From: Ailurus styani
Taxonomy: Eukaryota > Chordata > Mammalia > Carnivora > Ailuridae
Reading direction: 5' to 3'
Assembly (NCBI GenBank): GCA_002007465.1
Contig: LNAC01000065.1
Location: 3,529,623-3,593,622 of the forward strand
DNA length: 64,000 nt
Made by a program: the position numbers and the translations under genes
The notes under the pieces: generated by a model
Databases searched by the model: none
What the model was told of the DNA's origin: nothing
What the model saw: only the letters and a program-made list of their open reading frames with translations
Shown: positions 10,751 through 22,782 of the stretch, piece after piece
How the letters are laid out: each line of letters opens with the position of its first letter
Numbering within the stretch: the stretch's first letter is position 1

Positions 10751-13044
10751 ATTATCCTCATTGGGCTCTCTTGGGGCTGGCTTCAGATGGGACTGAGGCA
10801 TTCCTGGCAAACATTGGTGGGGTGGGATGTCCAGAACCCTCTTTATGTGGGGATCCTTGATAAAAGAAGAATCTGGGTTCAACAAACCTGACTAATGAGT
10901 ATCACCTGCTCATCATATGGGTGAGAATACTGGTGAAATGAGTTTGAATGACAACTCGTCCCTTAGATCTGTCTGAGCCCTCATTTGACTTGTGCCCAAG
11001 TACTATGGTGACTGGAAACAGGGACAAAGATCCCAGTAAAAAATGATTAGCAATTTCGCTATAAGGCCTGTGTAGAGAATATTAATAGCCTTATTTGGGT
11101 ATTTCTGTAAAAGAATGAAGAGAGAGATTGAGAAGAAAGAGAGAGAGAGAGACAGAGAAATTCTCTTTTATAACACAATAGAACAAAGTGCAAATCTGGA
11201 ATCTTGAGTTCTCTGTTGTCCCAGCTGCGGCCCGAGATGAAAGTGTCCTGTGAATATCTGATGAGAAAAGTGGTGTCTGACCAGAAGAAATACTTCAGAA
11301 TTTGTGTCCGGATAGGAACAGATATTTTCCAGAGCATGTTTCCTAGCTTCTTTTCAGGTAGACTGAGTCAAACTGAGCAGAAAAGGACCAAGAGATGAGG
11401 TGATCTGGATGATTACTGTTAATTTGACTACTTTGGGCTAATAACTGCCTGGTGTTTTTATTGATTATTTAGTGAGGTACACAGGAAAGAGAGGTAGACC
11501 TACAACCCGAAATCCTCCCTCAAGCAAACCCAATTATGTCACTTATCAAGTATATAATCCTTTTGAAATATAAGGTTTATCTTCCTTATATGTAGTATGA
11601 TGATTGCCACATTACCTGCAGGATAATTTTATAGGGTGAGTGATGTAAAGTATAAAGTACTTGGCACCTAGTAGGCAAGTGAGCACATTTAGTGAGTTGA
11701 GTTGCCTGGACATCCAGACTCAGGATTTTGTCAGCTCTGCCATCAACTATCTTGTCCACTTTATTAAGTGTTTTATTATTGTTGACTTACTGGATTTTGC
11801 CTTCACACAATGTCAATCTTAACAATTTCTCTGATACATTTCTACTTTGTCTAGACATCAAATGTTCTATTTATTTTAATTTGCTTTTGTAATTTATTGG
11901 TAATAGGCACTGGTTGTGTGATTACAACCTCATTGCTGAGGCAGCATCTTGAGGGAACTCCCATATAGCCCCAGGAAGGAGGAGTACTATTGGACTTTAT
12001 GCAGCATCAAACCAATGAGACCATGGCTAAAATGATATTTTCCAGAAGAACTCTGGCTCCATCTTTTCCAGAGCAAGGTGGGGACATTGGTTAATCCATT
12101 TAAACTCTTTTCAACCAAATTCCTAATTTATAAAAGGGAAGGTATTGATATGGAGAAGATGAGTTCAAAACAAAATGTAGTGACTCAGTGCTAAGGGCAA
12201 TAGGTCCTGAAGAGAATTTGGTTGGTTTACCCTGAATTAGATCCTTCATCTATAGCAAATGTTAAGCTTAAAATAGAGTAAGTTAGGAGAAATGAATTGG
12301 TACCTTGCATTATTTTTCTATCTTGTATTTTCTCTCTAAAGAAACAAGAGGACTTAAGTTGGGATTCTTCCCAAGGTCTGAGCTCTCCTTGTCTCCAAAG
12401 GAGAATTAACAGACTTTCATGAAAAACAGAGCTTCAGGCACACCAGAGTTGACCCAGAAAGCAAGAGATAACTCTGGTGGTGCTTTGTACTCTCCGTGGG
12501 GAATTGCTCTGCCCAAGAGTTTGATGCCTCAAACACTGAGAAGGAAAGCAGAAGGGTCGCAGGTGACCCAGTGAAGGAAAGCGGAGACACAGCACCCTGG
12601 AAGTGACAGGACCTTGGTGTCTAGGTTTGCCTGTGGGTGTGAAGGATGGCCACTAGGCTCAGTAAATTCATCCCTGGTGATGCTTAGGGCTGAAGGTGGT
12701 GCAGCCACAGACCTTTGTAGGACTTTTCAGGGAGCACCCTCACCATTGGCACTGTAGACTAAGTAGATGTTTCATTCTTATCTTTGCAGGCTTAGGTTCT
12801 AATGTAATGGATGTGAGGGTGACGAAACCATAAAAATTTATGATATTGAACATTGTGTTGGTGTTGGTCAATAGTTGCAGGATTTTATACATGTTACTAA
12901 TCCATTTCATTCTGGGATAAAAAATTACTCCTTCAGTAAGTCATTTACATGCCTAAATGGAGACCACTCATGAAACATTTATTGTTTTGTGGATGGGAAA
13001 GTTTTCTTAAAAACATAAAGCAAAGTGTCAAATCAGCATATTAA
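10751..13044. other. No recognisable feature (2.3 kb)
   Basis: No coding exon or repeat family recognised. A short (AG)n-rich patch lies at 11120-11160. Minus-strand frames of about 92-98 codons in 10589-11337 show no domain. Confidence 0.4.
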
Positions 13045-13115
13045 AAATTTAGGAACAATCTAAATATCCATTAGCAGAGAATGGATAAACCATAAAGTTT
13101 TAATAGAATAGAACA

Positions 13116-13284
13116 CTAGTATTTCTCAAAATTTAAGTGCATCTAATCCATACAGAGATCTTGTTAAAATATAGATTCTGATTCTGTAGATCTGGGGTGG
13201 ATCCTAAGATTCTGAACTTCTAACAGACTCCCAGGTGACACAATGCTGCTGATCCACAGACCCCACCTGGAGTAGGAAGTTTCT
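13116..13284 (+). mobile_element. MER20-like hAT-Charlie MITE
   Basis: Contains 'ctagtatttctcaaaattta', 'atcttgttaaaatatagatt', 'gattctgtagatctggggtg' and 'gattctgaacttctaacaga', the order found in MER20. It lies between the two halves of the L1M. Its distal end was used as the target of the young L1 that follows. Confidence 0.8.
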
Positions 13285-13507
13285 TTTTTTTTTTTTAATT
13301 ATTGACTATTTATTTATTTTTTTAATTTTATTTTTATTCTTTGCCCAAGGGGTACAGGTCTGTGAATCATCAGGCTTACATCTTTCACAGCATTCACCAA
13401 AGCACAAACCCTCCCCAATGTCCATAACCCATCCACCCTATCCCTACCCTCCCACCCCCCAGTAACCCTCAGTTTGTTTTGTGAGATTAGGAGTCTCTTA
13501 TGGGGAA
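13285..13507 (-). mobile_element. Young L1, severely 5'-truncated, antisense
   Basis: About 223 bp of L1 3' end: T-rich tail, then the antisense of the 3' UTR (ttctttgcccaaggggtaca through ttaggagtctcttatgg). The 16-bp target-site duplication ggagtaggaagtttct is at 13269-13284 and 13508-13523. Almost identical to the corresponding part of the copy at 53.6 kb, so recent. Confidence 0.95.
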
Positions 13508-14210
13508 GGAGTAGGAAGTTTCTAACCAAGATTTAAAATGAACCAGAGCCACACATGCCAAGACAAATAAATCTCAAAAATATAACTTTGAGGCAAAGAA
13601 TTACATTGCAGAAGGATATGTAGGCTATGATACAATTTACATAAAATTCAAATAGTGTAAATATATTTTTATTGATGCGTGATGCATGTGTAGTGAAAGA
13701 GTAAAAATAAACACAATAACGATAAGCATTCAAGTCATAATAGTGGCTATCTGGGGGAATGGACAGGAAAGTTGTGGAAATTATAAGTGGCTTTGACATG
13801 ATCTACAGTGTCTGTTTCTTAAACTTGCTGGTGGGTACAAAGGGGTTTGTAACATTATTTTCTATATTTATATATAGCAACATTAGGACTTAAGGGTGTG
13901 CGTATGTGCATATGATGTGTTATTTCAGTGGTCTAACAAAACTTTTGTATAAAAATTCGAGCCTTTTTCCTTGTGATCTTTTTTGATTTTTTCCTTATAA
14001 TCTCTTCAACTAAAGATATAGTTAAAGAATAATCACAACTGAGTTTGTTCCTTAGAGACATGGGAAGATGGGTAAGAGCAATCAACAGTGGTATATTTGA
14101 AAAAGGAAAACAAAATTTGTTTAAAAAATACATTTTCTTAAGTATCTTTAGCAGAGGTGTCTGTTTTTTCCATGATAGGTAATTATACACATACTTCATT
14201 GTTAACATTT

Positions 14211-14410
14211 TTTTTTAAGATTTTATTTATTTATTTCACAGAGGGAGAGAGATCACAAGGAGGCAGAGAGGCAGGCAGAGAGAGAGAGAGAGGGGGAAGC
14301 AGGCTCCCCGCCGAGCAGGGAGCCCGATGCGGGCCTCGATCCCAGGACCCTGAGATCATGACCTGAGCCGAAAGCAGAGACATTAACCCACTGAGCCACC
14401 CAGGCGCCCA
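14211..14410 (-). mobile_element. SINEC, antisense
   Basis: T-tail and AAGATTTTATTTATT, (AG)n body, ending gagccacccaggcgccca. Perfect 15-bp target-site duplication tcattgttaacattt at 14196-14210 and 14411-14425. Young mustelid-type subfamily. Confidence 0.96.
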
Positions 14411-14425
14411 TCATTGTTAACATTT

Positions 14426-14879
14426 AAAATTTGCCAAAAAATAGATGTTGCCATTCTGGTAAAAGAGGAACTTATATAAAGGGTGTTATTTAAAAACAGC
14501 TGATAATTTATCATTAGCCACATGTAACATTGATGTACTTACAAAGAAACATTTTCTGCTTTGTTACTATATCTTCGGTTAAAATTAGTTTTAATTTTTT
14601 TCTAAAGGAAATTAAGGAAGGACTAGAAATTTCAGTGAGTAAAAATAAATATTAAACTATTAAAAATGATTAGATCTGCAAGAGATAAAAATAACAAAAG
14701 ATACAAATAGAATTCTCATAAAAGAAGAAATGCAATTAATATATAAATATCTAGAATTATGTTCAAGTTCCCTGGGTTTGAAAAAGTGCATAATAAAACA
14801 ACTATGAATGATGTTTTTGCCCTTCTAATTATCAAAAAGTTTTTATTATTGTTTTAAAAACCTGCAATATTTTATTGAG
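14426..14879. other. AT-rich, nothing recognised
   Basis: Very AT-rich with no gene. It may be decayed L1-derived sequence, but no diagnostic block is visible. Confidence 0.4.
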
Positions 14880-15095
14880 GATGTGATAATGCAAGCATTT
14901 TTGTTATTTGCAGTAAATTATAACAATTTGGGACACTATTTGGCAATCTGTGCCAAGAACTTTTAAAAATGTTCCTATTACCTACTGAAGAATCTCTTTT
15001 AAGAATTTTATCTGAAATTCAAGAAAACATGTATAACTCTTTTCATCACAATTTTACATGTAGTAGTGAAAATTTTTGAAATAACCTATGTTGGT
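14880..15095 (+). mobile_element. Ancient L1M ORF2 fragment, sense
   Basis: 'atttggcaatctgtgccaag', 'gaattttatctgaaattcaa', 'catcacaattttacatgtag' and 'tttttgaaataacctatg' follow the order of the distal ORF2 of L1M elements. Reading frame destroyed by stops. Confidence 0.55.
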
Positions 15096-15935
15096 TTGGA
15101 TCCTACTGGACAAGGATGTGAAGATGAGACTATACATGTAAATTTATTGGATGAAACTCCTGTGAAAGATAAAGAAAGGGGAACAGGAGGTGGAAGAGCC
15201 CTCAGACTGAGCTATAGTTCTTACACCTGTGAAGGGAGAAGAGAAACAAAGGATTGGATGGGATGAGCCTTGGACTGGAGTGTAGTTCTTAGAAAATCCT
15301 GGCTATAAAGATAGCAGTCCTTGGACATAGGCTGTAGGATTCCTGCTTTGAGTTGGAATATTCTGGCCCTAGTGCCCACTCTGTGCTCTGTCATTGACTG
15401 GGAAGAGCTCTGGCCTTCGTGTGAACACCATGGCAGAGCCAAAGGGACAGTAGCTGGGGCTGTCAGTGAACTATACTAACTGCTGCATCTCCTCTTGGAG
15501 GAGATCTGAGCAGTACACCTCCATGACAGCACATAGCCTGTATGTCTAGAAGATGAATTTTTCAGGTAAGCTGCGCATTAGTCAGGGTAGGCTTGATGAT
15601 GTAACAACCACCAGCATGAGATGATACAATAAAGTTCTAATTCTTGCTCATGTCACAGTCCCATCGGGTATTGGGTAAATGGCCTTCTGTGTAGTGATTC
15701 AACAATGCAGATTCTTTTCATCTTCTATGATTCCTGAGTCTTCAACTTGGTCTTTGTATCCAGCTAAAGGAATAAGGAAGAAAGCACGCAGGGAATTAAT
15801 GTGGAAGAGGTTAGAGACAAGCTCAGCAGTGACAACATCACTCTCATCTATGTTCCATTGACTAGAATATAACAGATCTAAGAGCAAGGACACTTGGGAT
15901 TGAAGAGGAGCACATGGGTACTGGTGCTAAGTGGA
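15096..15935. other. Unidentified 0.8-kb block between two L1M fragments
   Basis: Less AT-rich than its flanks and not L1. It may be one or two decayed elements inserted into the L1M; 'cattagtcagggtaggcttg' at about 15579 recalls the edge of a dispersed repeat, which I cannot name. Contains short open frames of 60-73 codons without motifs. Confidence 0.35.
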
Positions 15936-16265
15936 CTTATATCCTGCCGCATCGTGATGCATCCATTCAGTAGAATAATAGGCAGATATTTACAAGTGTC
16001 TTTAAAACTAATTCTTAATTTATTGAAAGCTATAGGTAAATTTAATAAGGCTTTAAAATTATATAATAAAACTAGATGGATAGATAGATAGATAGAAGGT
16101 AAATAGGCAGATATAGATATATCAACCATAGAAAACAACCTAAATCTATGAAGAGAAATAATTCAAGAAAGAAATTTTCTAGAATAATAGCATAATGGTT
16201 TTAGAGTTTGCTACTGGGGAAGTTTTCTTTTTCTAATTTATATTTATGATTGCTTTTAAAATTAA
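15936..16265 (+). mobile_element. Ancient L1M 3' region, sense, with (GATA)n
   Basis: 'tgatgcatccattcagtaga' and the following AT-rich sequence are consistent with the L1M 3' region continuing from the fragment ending at about 15095. A short GATA repeat lies at 16077-16096. Assignment rests on order and weak similarity. Confidence 0.4.
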
Positions 16266-16280
16266 AAAAGTTTATTTTTT

Positions 16281-16478
16281 TTTAAAGATTTTATTTATTC
16301 ATTTGACACAGAGAGAGAGATTACAAGTAGGCAGAGAGGCAGGCAGAGAGAGAGGAGAGAGGAGAAAGCAGGCTCCCTGCCGAGCAGAGAGCCTGATGCG
16401 GGCCTCGATCCCAGGACCCTGGGATCATGACCTGAGCCAAAGGCAGTGGCTTTAACCCACTGAGCCACCCAGGCACCC
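16281..16478 (-). mobile_element. SINEC, antisense
   Basis: T-tail, AAAGATTTTATTTATT, body, ending gagccacccaggcaccc. Imperfect target-site duplication: aaaagttt plus a T-run ending near 16280, and aaaagttggtatttttt at 16479-16495. Confidence 0.93.
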
Positions 16479-16739
16479 AAAAGTTGGTATTTTTTAATGG
16501 CAAGAAAAACTAAATCATTTTAAGTGTTTATTATTTTTCCAATCATTTTTCTCTATATTCCTATAAATTGCCACTTGATATTTACAAACAGAATCTATAA
16601 GGAAAGATGTGAAAGAATTAATTGTGGGATGCTAATAGTAATTCCCTAAAGATTGGGCTGGGAATGAGAGAGGGTGACCAGAGTAAAAAGAAACAAAAAC
16701 ATTCTAGGAAAGAAATAATTCCTAAAAGTAATATATCCC

Positions 16740-16927
16740 GGGCACCTGGGTGGCTCAGTGGATTAAAGCCTCTGCCTTCGGCTCAGGTCACGATCTCAGG
16801 GTCCTGGGATCAAGGCCCGCATCGGGCTCTCTGCTCCGCAGGGAGCCTGCTTCCTCTCTCTGCCTGCCTCTCAGCCTACTTGTAATCTCTCTCTGTCAAA
16901 TAAATAAATAAAATCTTTTAAAAAAAT
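16740..16927 (+). mobile_element. SINEC, sense
   Basis: Head 'gggcacctgggtggctcagt', mustelid-type body, AAATAAATAAATAAAATC tail. Target-site duplication agtaatatatccc at 16727-16739 and 16928-16940. Confidence 0.96.
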
Positions 16928-16940
16928 AGTAATATATCCC

Positions 16941-19464
16941 ACAAACATTTAGAAGAGAATTTTAGTGTAAATTAAAGTTTAAATTTTAGGATATAGTATT
17001 GTTTTGTTTTTGAAAAACATATTTTATATCATTTAAAAATTAAAGTTAAATCACTGATTTTTGCATATTTAACTCTTACAATTTAAGGAAATTCCATGTT
17101 GTTATCATGGAGTAATTTTGTTTTGATCCCCTGAAACATCTGTATTCAGCCACTCTCCTGCCTCTGTTCTCATAAAGCAGCTGCTGTTGCCCACTGGTAA
17201 GGCTCTGGCTTCCTCCAATGCCACGTTCTCTCCCAGGAGGTTAGTGCTGTTCAACTAAATGATGGGTTTAATGTCAGCTACTACTGCAGCCTTTAAGCCA
17301 TTCCTGATTAAGTAGGATTCATGCCACATATGTAGTGAAACTAGTATTTTAAAACAAAGCAAAACAACATACACACAACCTTCAAAAATACAAGGGTTGA
17401 CACATTTTACAGTAAATTTCTCTCCAAAACACCCTGATAGGAAGTATACAAATGGTCAATTTAGTTTCTTTTTCCAAACCAATCGGCCATTTCCAAAATA
17501 AAGTAATCAGACTCTAGGGGTCTCCATTCTATGGTGACGTTTACTTCTCTTAATTGGCTTCAATCTTGGAGTCCAGACGGGACTAAAACCAGCTAAACTT
17601 TCTTTTTGATTGGTTTGGGGTTGCTGTAGCAGCTGGGGGCAATCTCTGGTGAATTTGGTTGCCCCTCAAATGAAGAGATTCACTTATCCTCAACCCTGAA
17701 TCTCTAATAAGTCTACTTATATCCCATATACAAACATTGGTAGCATCTTAGCATAGAATTTTAACCATTGCTATTTATCTGATAAAACCTCACCATAATC
17801 ATCATTATCTGAGCCAATTTGGTACTGATTACTAGAGTGGATGCTGATATGGAATAACGGAAATAAATTATAAGTGGCCCATTTGATTAAAATAGGCATA
17901 TTGTAATGCACTTGCTTCATAACATGCTAGTCTGACTTCATTCGTGTTGAAAAGGAAAATTCTAGATTCCTTCAGAAGCCAAAGAAATACCATAGCTAAC
18001 AGATATTCTCTGGAATGAACCTTGATATTATCATGCAACTCAGTCTAGTCACTCTTTGGTGGCAGTTCTTAGGTTTTGGAGCCCAGGTTATGATGCAGAG
18101 TCTCATCAGGTGATTTTATGTGTGAACTTAATGCGTCTCTGAGAACGGACATGTCTATGATTTGTGAACCTTGGATTTTGGATATGCACTACATCTTGGT
18201 TTATTAATACCCGCAGTTCCAAACATGGCTGTTAGATGAGCTATTGCTGATGACTCTTGAATATTTCTTCTTTATTCTTTTTTTGCAACCTTTTACTTTC
18301 AGTTGCTATTTATTTTATTCCCCACTGCCCAATTTAGAGACCCAGATATCTAACCCACAAAGATGGTGATGTAGAAATATTCTGATCTTTTCATCCTTGG
18401 ATTGCAGGTAAACTGTTACCTAAGCCAACACTGGGAAAATAAAGTCTTTCAGATTCATTCAACACTTGGCTTAGATTTTTATCAACATGTTTACAGGATT
18501 GTTACCACAGTGTAATTAATAACATGCTCTCATCTCCATGTTATTTTCTTTGATCTTTTGCTGACTCTTAGCACTTCTTTTTTTCTGTAATATGCTGAAG
18601 CAGCACAGGCAAGTAACACCAGGCATGGGTATACGTTAAGTACAACCAAAAGAATGCTGATTTGGTCTTCTACCAAATAGCTAAGTTCTTCATACTTGAG
18701 TTGTTTTTAATGTAGCAATTCTTTAAACTGTTTCCATATTTAGTTTCAATGTTAAGTCCTGTCTTGCAGTAATACTTTTTATTTCAATGGAGTTTATCCT
18801 CCCTATTTATCCACATGTTGGAATGATTATCGAGCCCCACACTAGATGTCCCTACCATCTGTGGGGAAAGTGCAGCATTAAGCAGCTGTCTCCTCCTCAT
18901 GAGTCTGAGTCCAGCTGGACTTGGTGGAGGAAGCAGGGCCAATGTGGCATTTCCACGCTATAGAACCTTTGCAGAGAGCCAGGTGCATGAAGATCTATTG
19001 TGATTTGAGGATCATTGCTCCCACAAAGCATAGCTCTCCCATGCCCATCTTCTTCATTCGGGAGTTGACTTATCAGTCCCCTGTGATAATAATTGTAGAG
19101 GTCTGGAAAAGTAATAGGCTGAATGTTGGTAAACTCTTTGAAGATGAGAAGTACTTTGCAAGTGCTAATTATAATTTGTTTAAATATTTTAACTTTTTTA
19201 TTATGTGAAATGTTATCTATGGAATTTTTGTTGAGAAGTTAAATGTGCTGAAACATCTTTGCTTTGAGGCAAGACAAATAAAATGGTTTAAGTCAAAATA
19301 TTGATTCCAAAATTTTTCTTTTTTGACTGTTGGCTGAAAACTAAGTCCAAGCAAACCAAAATAAACCAAGCTAAACCATCCAACCAATAATGTCCTATCA
19401 ATAGCCAATATATCTTATTATTTCACCATATAGTGAGGTAATTTTTTGTGCTTAGTATTATGGG
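16941..19464. other. No recognisable gene (2.5 kb)
   Basis: AT-rich, apparently unique. A 95-codon frame at 18921-19208 has no recognisable domain; its 3' half resembles a decayed MIR/L2-like stretch ('tttgaagatgagaagtactt'). Nothing else supported. Confidence 0.4.
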
Positions 19465-19638
19465 TTCAGAAGTTGCAGAAACTGGGTACAAATTCAAACT
19501 TTGCCAATTACTAGCTGTGAAATATTGGGCCATTATTTAACTTCTTGAGATGTCTGTTTTTCATCCATAAAATGGGATGTTGGGAGGACTAAGTTCTATA
19601 GTGTGTTTGTAAAATAGTAGCCTATTCAAACTAAGTGC
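19465..19638 (+). mobile_element. MIR, sense
   Basis: 'aattactagctgtgaaatat', 'gggccattatttaacttctt' and 'catccataaaatgggatgtt' follow the sense MIR order (core, then the 'cttcatctgtaaaatgggga' block). Confidence 0.82.
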
Positions 19639-19641
19639 TTG

Positions 19642-20010
19642 ATTAGTCTGTTTGCGCTGTTATAAGAAAAATGCTACAGACTGGGTGACTTAAACAACAT
19701 ATACTTATTTCTCACATTTCTGGAGGCTAGGAAGTCCAAGGTCAAAGTGAAGGAAAATTTGGTGTTTGGTAAGAGCCTGTTTTCCGCTTCATAGTTGGCC
19801 ATATTCTCGATGTGTCCTCACACAGCAGAAGTGGCAAGAGAGTTCTCTGGTGTCTCTTTTATGAGGACACAAATCCCATTAATGAAAGCTCGACCATCAT
19901 GACCTAATTACCTCTCAAAACTCTACCTCTAAACACCATCACACTGGGGATTAGGATTTCAACATGGAGATTTGGAGGAGGAGAGACACAGATAACCACT
20001 CCATGGTAAT
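19642..20010 (-). mobile_element. MLT1-type MaLR LTR, antisense
   Basis: Starts 'gattagtctgtttgcgctgt' and continues through 'acttatttctcacatttctg', 'gaggctaggaagtccaaggt', 'gatgtgtcctcacacagcag', 'catcatgacctaattacctc' and 'ggggattaggatttcaacat'. Complete antisense layout, no internal retroviral sequence. Confidence 0.87.
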
Positions 20011-20551
20011 GTTCAATGAATACGAGGACTCAGGAGTTACAAAACACTGATATTCAGCCAGTGTTTCAACATCTTATTTTTCCAAACTCATGACCTGTGG
20101 CCAGCATCTGGACTGGTTGGTCATGTCTGAACCTAATTAACTGGTGGTGTTGGGGTACTGGTGGTTGAACTACTACATAGGTAGTGGTGTGTTGTTAGAC
20201 TATTTCAAAGCTAGAAGGGGAAAAGAAAAAAAAGCCTTTGTAGTCTCCAACTCCCAACCCTTCAAATTCTACTCCTCCCACTCTTTTACCATATCGCCCA
20301 ATAAAAACAAAGTAATGGCACAAAAATCCACTCCAAAAACAAAATGCTCCTTTTGGAGACCTTTTGATAGATGTGTTGTCTAGAGAAAAATGTAAAATGT
20401 AAACGATAGCCAAAAAGTCCACTCTTGGTTTCAGAAAATCTTCCCTAAGCTATAAAACTTTTAGTTACTTTATGTTTGACTGAGTGCCTGCTGAGTTCTT
20501 CCTGTTGTTATGTTATCTTTTGGTTGATCTTCTGTTATCTGGAGCAAAGTC

Positions 20552-20553
<2 letters not shown>
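20011..20553. other. No recognisable feature
   Basis: No gene and no repeat recognised. Short frames of 75-79 codons on both strands at 20144-20422 are overlapping and motif-free. Confidence 0.4.

Positions 20554-20601
<48 letters not shown>
20554..20601. repeat. (TC)n microsatellite
   Basis: About 23 uninterrupted CT dinucleotides. The serine/leucine-rich and Arg-Glu-rich frames across it on either strand are translations of the repeat, not proteins. Confidence 0.97.
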
Positions 20602-20604
<3 letters not shown>

Positions 20605-21249
20605 CTCTCCCTTCTTGCCTCTCTCCCACCCCCACCCCTCCAGTCTGTAGAGAAGGTGACATAGCCTTTGTTGAGCCACTGACTTGCTGTGTGACTCTGG
20701 CCTCCTCATAACTTCTGTGATCCTCAGTTTTCTCTACTCTTTTGGTAGCAAGATACATGTAAGTGATAACTATTGGGCTTTAGTAAGGATGTTGCCAAAT
20801 ATATAAGAATTCCTAATTCTAGGCTAGAATTTAACCTTGCCTAAAGAGAGGTCTGGCCTTTGCCCTTGACTGATGGAGGTTATCTCTAGGTCCTTGGAAT
20901 GTCTTGTCTAATAAGAGTTTCTTCATTTACCTGGGGATTTTGAGTCATGTCAGAAAGTCTAACATGTGATTTATGGTAGTGACTTTGGGTCCTACAGTAT
21001 TAGGTTGCTCAGTAAAGAGACTGGAGACTAATGTCAGCTATGTGACAGTTGATGGAGCCCCAGTAAAGACACCAGAACTTAGAACTTAGGTAAGCTTTCC
21101 TGGTTGACATAGCTCTGTGCATATTGTCATACATCATCTCCAGGAGGAGTTCATACTGGCCATGGCTTCACAGGGAGTGGACAACTAGAAGTTCAATGTG
21201 CTGAACTGTTCCTGGACTCTGCTCTATGAGCCTCTTCCCCGGCTGAATT
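20602..21249. other. No gene; weak MIR-like trace near 20675-20740
   Basis: 'ttgctgtgtgactctggcct' and 'gatcctcagttttctc' recall the sense MIR core, too short to call. The remainder is unremarkable. Confidence 0.35.
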
Positions 21250-21264
21250 TAATTTACATTCTTT

Positions 21265-21370
21265 TTTTTTTTTAATTTTATTTTTATTCTTTGCCCAAGG
21301 GGTACAGGTCTGTGAATCATCAGGCTTACATCTTTCACAGCATTCACCAAAGCACAAACCCTCCCCAATG
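21265..21370 (-). mobile_element. Young L1, only about 106 bp, antisense
   Basis: T-tail, then the antisense L1 3' end ending at 'aaaccctccccaatg'. Target-site duplication taatttacattcttt (21250-21264) and taatttgcattcttt (21371-21385), one mismatch. Same young subfamily as the copies at 13.3 and 53.6 kb. Confidence 0.95.
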
Positions 21371-21385
21371 TAATTTGCATTCTTT

Positions 21386-21568
21386 AGCTTATAATAAACT
21401 GTAACTGTGACTATGATAGCTTTCAGCAGTTCTGTGAGTCCTTCTAGTGAGTTATTGAAACTAAGGGTTGTGTTGAGCACCTGGAACTTTGAATTAGTGT
21501 CAGCAGTGAGGGTAGCCTTGTGGACGGGGCTCCTGCCTTCATGCTATCATATAGAGCTTTGTTGAAAG
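21386..21568. other. Nothing recognised
   Basis: Short unique stretch next to the L1 insertion. No gene. Confidence 0.4.
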
Positions 21569-21660
21569 TTGACTTAGATTATATGTGTCAAAGCACTGAG
21601 AGTAGTGCCTGGTACAGAGTAAATATCAAATAAAGCAGCTATTGTTATAACTATTTTCTC
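21569..21660 (+). mobile_element. MIR 3' fragment, sense
   Basis: 'agtagtgcctggtacagagt', 'aaatatcaaataaagcagct' and 'attgttataactatt' match the sense 3' end of MIR. Confidence 0.78.
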
Positions 21661-21771
21661 TCTTCTGAAGTAATACCATGCCGGGAATGTAAGACCTAAG
21701 AGGTTACTCAGTCAGGGTTGTCAAATGTAGTAAATAAAAATACAGATATACTTCTAATTTTTTTAAAAATT

Positions 21772-21967
21772 GGTACACCTAGGTGGTTCAGTGGGTTGAG
21801 TGTCTGACTTGATTTTGGCTCAGGTTGTGATCGCAGGGTTATGAGATTGAGTCCCATGTCGGGCTCAGTGCTCAGTATGGAGTTTGCTTAAGACTCTCTC
21901 TCCCTCTCTCTGTGCCCCTCCTTGCTACTCCCTCTCTCTGTCTCAAATAAATAAAACTTAAAAAAAA
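21772..21967 (+). mobile_element. SINEC, older subfamily, sense
   Basis: Diverged head 'ggtacacctaggtggttcag', 'gtctgacttgattttggctc', 'gctcagtatggagtttgctt', tail AAATAAATAAAACTT. Belongs to the older 'gactcttgatttcggctcag' type. Target-site duplication not clear. Confidence 0.88.
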
Positions 21968-22499
21968 CTTTTTTTGTTAATCTGAAATTCAAATTTAACT
22001 GGGCGGCTTATATTTTATCTGGCAACCCAAGACATAGCCCAACATGTTCATTTTCCAGATAAAGAAGATATGTTCACAGAGGTTAAACATGCCAGTATCC
22101 ATAGTTAGAATGTAGTTTTTCTGGGGTAAGGATGCAAATCTTTTGATTCCTAGGCACTTATGAAAAAAACCCTAAAATGTACTACAGGTAGAATAGAAAT
22201 CCCTTGAAAAGAAGACTAATAAGGGAATGTAAAACTAGTGACATATAATGAGGGATTGCAAGTCTGCACCCCTACAGCCACTTAATCAGGGAATCCTAAA
22301 TGGTCTCCTGGGTTCTATCTAGAGAGTAAGCCCTTGACAGAGAAATTTAAATTTCATATGTTAGAACAGGCCATTTGAAATCTATTCTCAATGTAAATCT
22401 AGTCAATGCCTTGATACTATAAATATTTTCCATGTCTGTTTGAAGGAAGTTGGTATTTTCTGGGTACATAGCACATGTACTTAGAATTTTACTGATGCT
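21968..22499. other. No recognisable feature
   Basis: AT-rich unique sequence with no gene. Confidence 0.4.
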
Positions 22500-22640
22500 A
22501 TTCCTTTATGCTTGTTTAGTTCATTACAATTTATAAAGCATTCATACTTCCATCTTCACAATACTTTGGAAGGGATCTGTGCAGATAGTAGAATCTCCCA
22601 TTTTACAAATAAGTAAGCTGGGGCTCAAAGGATTTTTGGC
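22500..22640 (-). mobile_element. MIR, antisense
   Basis: 'cattacaatttataaagcat', 'ccatcttcacaatactttgg' and 'cccattttacaaataagtaa' followed by 'gctggggctcaaagg' match the antisense MIR order. Confidence 0.72.
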
Positions 22641-22782
22641 ATGGCCAGTTTCACTGGCTCATACACTTAGGAGAAGGTATGAGATCTTCCCACACCTGGT
22701 CCAGGATTTCTTCACGGTTCAGCAGTTCATGATGCTAGATGTACAGAGCAGGATTATAAATGAATTAAAGAACCATTTCCTT

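Larger units (their letters stand above)
13045..13880 (+). mobile_element. Ancient L1M 3' region, sense, split by two later insertions
   Basis: The left part (about 13045-13115) has 'aatctaaatatccattagca' and 'agaatggataaacc'. The right part (about 13524-13880) resumes with 'atgaaccagagccacacatg', 'aataaatctcaaaaatataa' and 'aaacttgctggtgggtacaa'. These are consecutive pieces of the end of ORF2 and 3' UTR of an L1M. A MER20-like element and a young L1 separate them. No coding capacity. Confidence 0.75.

Noticed and set aside
20470..20758. Arg-Glu and Ser-Leu repeat frames on both strands
   Set aside because: Translations of (TC)n; no independent coding evidence.
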